Translations under genes and position numbers: made by a program
Assembly: GCA_028583405.1 (NCBI GenBank)
Contig: CM053260.1
Coordinates: forward strand, 13,972,660 to 14,036,659
Length of the DNA: 64,000 bases
Origin: Pogonophryne albipinna
Taxonomy: Eukaryota > Chordata > Actinopteri > Perciformes > Artedidraconidae
Reading direction: 5' to 3'
Shown: piece after piece, positions 60,690 to 64,000 of the stretch
How the letters are laid out: every line of letters begins with the position of its first letter
Numbering within the stretch: position 1 is the first letter of the stretch
Notes under the pieces: generated by a model
Told to the model about the DNA's origin: nothing
The model's database searches: none
The model's input: only the letters and a program-made list of their open reading frames with translations

Positions 60690-62450
60690 AGCTATTCACA
60701 TGTGAGGAATAATATGTGGAAACTACTGAAAGGTGATGAGGAGGCAGGTTGAGGCGTGCTTGCAGTAAGACACTAAATAGACGGCTGGAAGGCCTGTTTT
60801 TTTACTGTTCAGAGCCTTAAGATCTGCGGTGATTTGTCATTACACAATGGGTTGTAGAATGAGCCTCTCCTGCATAAATAAGTCTAATCCTGGGGCAAAC
60901 AGCATTTTGAAAGTAGTAACATTAAGTGTTATGAAGCTGCATCATTTAAACCCTACATAAAGCAATGTATACATAAATACTGAGGGACTTGAGGGTGTAA
61001 CACAGTTTGGTCTCGGTTTGTAAATTGTCTGGCATGGCCTTCCATATAACATACCAAAGAAATCATATAACGTACCAATAAAAAAAACTACTGTTGGCCT
61101 GTGCCAACACACAATGTTTTTAGGCCCCTTGTTGTGTTTTAAGAAATCATCAGTAACAACTTAGGCAACTACTATGCTACAACAAAATATAAAAAACACC
61201 TTTATGGATCTTTTGTTGCCGATTACTTACCATCAAGTTAGTTCAAAAGTTTGCAGTTCAAATATGCTGCTGCTTTTCCAAGCCTTTTTACTTTCTTTTC
61301 TTCTCTCATCACACATTCAAGCCCCCAGTGTTCATGTATCATTTCAATCTAAATTCTTCACTTTCTTCTTACACATTACATTTCAGCATAGCAGTTTAGC
61401 GTCAGCTTTTCAACATAATACATTCCCACTAGCAATTTCTTCAGGAATTGCATTCTCTAGTTGTTAACAGTTCCTCCAAAGAGAGGTTACTTCTGTGAAC
61501 CTCTCAGATAGTTTCATTTAAATATCCACTTGAGGGTCAAAAAGAGGTCAACCTAGTTTCGTGAAAAGTCCAAAAATTTGAATCTATCATCTCAAGACAG
61601 TTCTTGTGATTCTTTAGTGGACCAAAAGCCAAATATACAATAGTTTGAGAGCCACTGACTGGACTTAACTTGAATTTAAAAAAGTACTTAAAACTAGATC
61701 CTACTCTGCAACAACAAAATACTTTTAGTCAAAGGGAACATTTGACATTTAAATAAATATAGTTTCTCCAATCTTACTGAGAGTTAGAGGAGAAGATGAC
61801 ACAACCCTCTTGTGTCTCATTCAACATTAAGCTGGTTAGCTTAGTTTAGCATTTTAAGAATTTATATATAATAGAAAAAGCACTAAAATTGTATGTGATG
61901 TGTCCTACTTTTTTTTTACAGTGTAGTAGTAACTGAGGACTCGGGGGGACGTCTGTCAAATATCCAACCTGAAACTAACTTCACTAGTCTCGTTCAATTT
62001 GAACAGAGCTAGGCAGGGACGGCGGGTACTGTAGGCTAGGGATTAGGCCTACATGTCAACACCAGAGGGCACTCCTGTACAACAGCGAACATTTAAACTC
62101 CTAAAATGCTTTATGGGTGAACTCTGGGACGTAACAGGAGCGGATGAAGGGGATTCAGGATTGGAAACAAAAGAAGGATTTTTAAGGTTGACTTACCTGT
62201 GACGAAGCCTCAGGGCAGAGTAATAGACCTGCGTCTCTTGTTTCAAAGTGCAGAGACGTGTGCAGACAAATACTGAAACCGCAGCACTCACTGTCTCTAG
62301 CATGACTAAACAAGAAGATGCTTAATGCGTGTGTGATCATGCTATTTGAGGACGGATAGATAGTGTTAAAACACAGTATTCACAGGAAAATGAATGCACA
62401 CTGAAGACAAAGGTTTTTGGAGAAAAAAAAAAGTCGGGCCCCCCCAACAC
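60690..62450. other. Gene-free stretch
   Basis: AT-rich intergenic sequence with no supported gene. The 97-codon frame at 61174-61467 is Ser/Leu/His-rich and has no motif. No clear mobile element was recognised. Confidence 0.5.
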
Positions 62451-63221
62451 AAATAGTCAGGCTCAGTGGCGGCGCCAGAGATTTATTTGGGGGATGCTGT
62501 GGGGTAGCTTGACGTTTCATAGAGGGTGCTCAGACATTTACTGTAGGGTTTCCCATTAATGTACCGGTCGCTACAGTGGAATGTTCTACTGCAACACTCC
62601 CCACGCAAATACACAATGTACCCGCGACTGTTACAATGAAGGCACGATAATCAGCTCACGGCATATAGGTGTAAGCAGGGGTAAAGTGCTATTTTTATAG
62701 GTGGTGTGTGGACCTAACATAGGGGGTTCCGGGGGCATGCTCCCCCGGGAAGATTTATTTCTAAATATTGAAGTTAAAAGCATCAATCTGGTGCACTTTG
62801 AGAGCAAAATGAAGAGATCTATGGATACATCCATATGAAACAGAACTGTAAACAGATTTACTTTTTCTTTATGGATATTTTACAAATCACCCTTTTAAAC
62901 TTTATTCTTGTTTTACTGTCGTATAGTATTTCATACCTGTTTTTCATTTATTCTCTTATTTTTTTATAACTATAATGATCATATAAATGTGTGCCTCGGA
63001 AATAATTGTTTACATTAATCGTGACCAAAACGTTTGAGACCCACTGAGATAACTTAGACTAAAGTTAACTATCTAAACACTGAGAGTCCTTTAGCTCACT
63101 GAGCCTCTCAGTCTGACAGGAGAGGACTCTCTTCCACCTTGTTGTTGAAAAAACTCCTTATATCTGTTAGCGTAGCTCGCTAGCACCAGAAGCTAACAAC
63201 AACGATCTCCGGTACCGGTGC

Positions 63222-63244
63222 GCTCTCTCTCTCTCTCTCTCTCT
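63222..63244. repeat. CT microsatellite
   Basis: A short pure CT run lies between GCG motifs. There is no gene around it. Confidence 0.9.
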
Positions 63245-63442
63245 CGCTCGCCCACGCACACAAAATGGCTCGTTTCACACACACACAGAGCCGAGCTTTA
63301 ATGAAACACAGAGACCCAGACGTAATAGTACTGTACTGTATCATATTATTTTCGAATCAATCATTTTGAAATTATGATTTTTCTTTTTTTTAAATAACCA
63401 TTTTTCCTCCTGGTCTCTCCTGTCATGCCTCTGCGCCCCCCA

Positions 63443-63466
63443 GGGGGGGGGGGGGGGGGGGGGGGG
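63443..63466. repeat. Homopolymer of 24 G
   Basis: An uninterrupted run of 24 G is flanked by C-rich sequence on both sides (CGCCCCCCA before, CGTGCCCCCCAC after), next to the hAT-type end. The length in an assembly is unreliable. The remaining 63500-64000 shows no gene. Confidence 0.9.
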
Positions 63467-64000
63467 CGTGCCCCCCACTTTGAGAACCACTGCTTTAACT
63501 GAACACCCACATGTGGTTTACTGCATTACCCTGAGATCCTGAAATTGCAAAGCAGAAAAAGCCAATACTGTACAGCAGACTGAAAAATGTAACCTAAAAA
63601 TGTAGATAATCCTGTAATTAATCCAACATTTTGAATTATGTAGCCTACAATATAATGTATGAAAGGATGAAAAAGAGAAGTGCAATTTGACAATGCCACT
63701 ATATATGAAAAATACTGTACATCCGCCAGGGCAATAGAAAGTGTAGGGCTGCAAATATTAAATATATTTATTCTTAATTAATCTGTTCAATCTCAGAAAC
63801 AGTCAAAAACCTTATTATATTTTCAATAGTATAAAAGAAAAAAAAAAGCAGAAAATGCTCACATTTGACAAGCTGTAAAAAAAGCAGTTGTTAATTTTTC
63901 AACAAGCCAACTCGTTATTTTAGCACATCAAATGTTTTTGTAACCATTTAATCATTAGCAAGCTTTAACTTCATACATTATTCTACGCTAAGTATTTTAA

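Larger units (their letters stand above)
62465..63497. mobile_element. MITE debris: CAGTGGCGGCGCC start and hAT-type CACTTTGAGAACCACTG end
   Basis: 62465 begins CAGTGGCGGCGCCAGAG. 63477-63493 reads CACTTTGAGAACCACTG, the inverse of the CAGTGGTTCTCAAAGTG end of hAT/Charlie-type elements. The two ends are not inverted copies of each other, so at least two elements are involved. A palindromic CCGGGGGCATGCTCCCCCGG lies at 62730-62749. Confidence 0.5.

Overview
The window is nuclear DNA from a ray-finned (teleost) fish. It holds two spliced vertebrate genes with GT-AG introns in a background of nested transposons typical of fish: L2-type LINEs, CACTA/EnSpm, hAT and TTAA-site DNA elements, an endogenous retrovirus, a Gmr1-like Gypsy element, and long CA/TA microsatellites. 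No bacterial features, tRNA, rRNA or CRISPR array were seen.

Layout. 1-2.4 kb: a hAT-like MITE carrying a long CA repeat, plus one end of a second MITE. 2.4-7.2 kb: a minus-strand endogenous retrovirus reduced to LTR - leader - truncated gag - LTR, with a tRNA-Trp-like primer binding site. 7.2-9.6 kb: a plus-strand Gmr1-like (SCAN-domain) Gypsy remnant. Its gag-protease ORF runs in frame into a piece of the host chromatin gene SSRP1 where pol should be, then into a polypurine tract and 3' LTR. 10.8-24.6 kb: a complete 13.8-kb CACTA element with matching CACTG ends and a TG target duplication. It carries a broken transposase and a broken SAMD3-like multi-exon gene, and is itself invaded by a TTAA-site MITE and a hAT deletion derivative. 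24.6-28.85 kb: a nearly full-length L2-type LINE with an intact 999-residue endonuclease/reverse transcriptase. 28.85-31 kb: 114-bp tandem repeats and a cluster of short palindromes.

33.06-43.67 kb is the most unusual structure: a 10.6-kb palindromic element whose two arms face each other around a hairpin. It starts with AG, ends with CT, and is bounded by the 6-bp direct repeat CGCACA. The arms contain about 24 and 10 copies of a 174-bp repeat. The ends resemble those described for Maverick/Polinton elements, but no protein gene is left.

43.8-51.5 kb: znf362 on the minus strand, with eight coding exons that splice in phase to 456 codons and encode six C2H2 zinc fingers. A truncated LINE lies in one intron. 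58.9-60.6 kb: a two-exon, seven-transmembrane receptor gene on the plus strand, tentatively GPR160-like. It is divergent from znf362, with about 7 kb between the two coding starts. 60.7-64 kb: non-coding sequence with MITE debris, a CT repeat and a 24-base G run.

The two host genes show no functional link in the sequence. Most of the rest records successive insertions: the TTAA MITE and hAT derivative lie inside the CACTA element, and a further MITE lies inside the palindrome.
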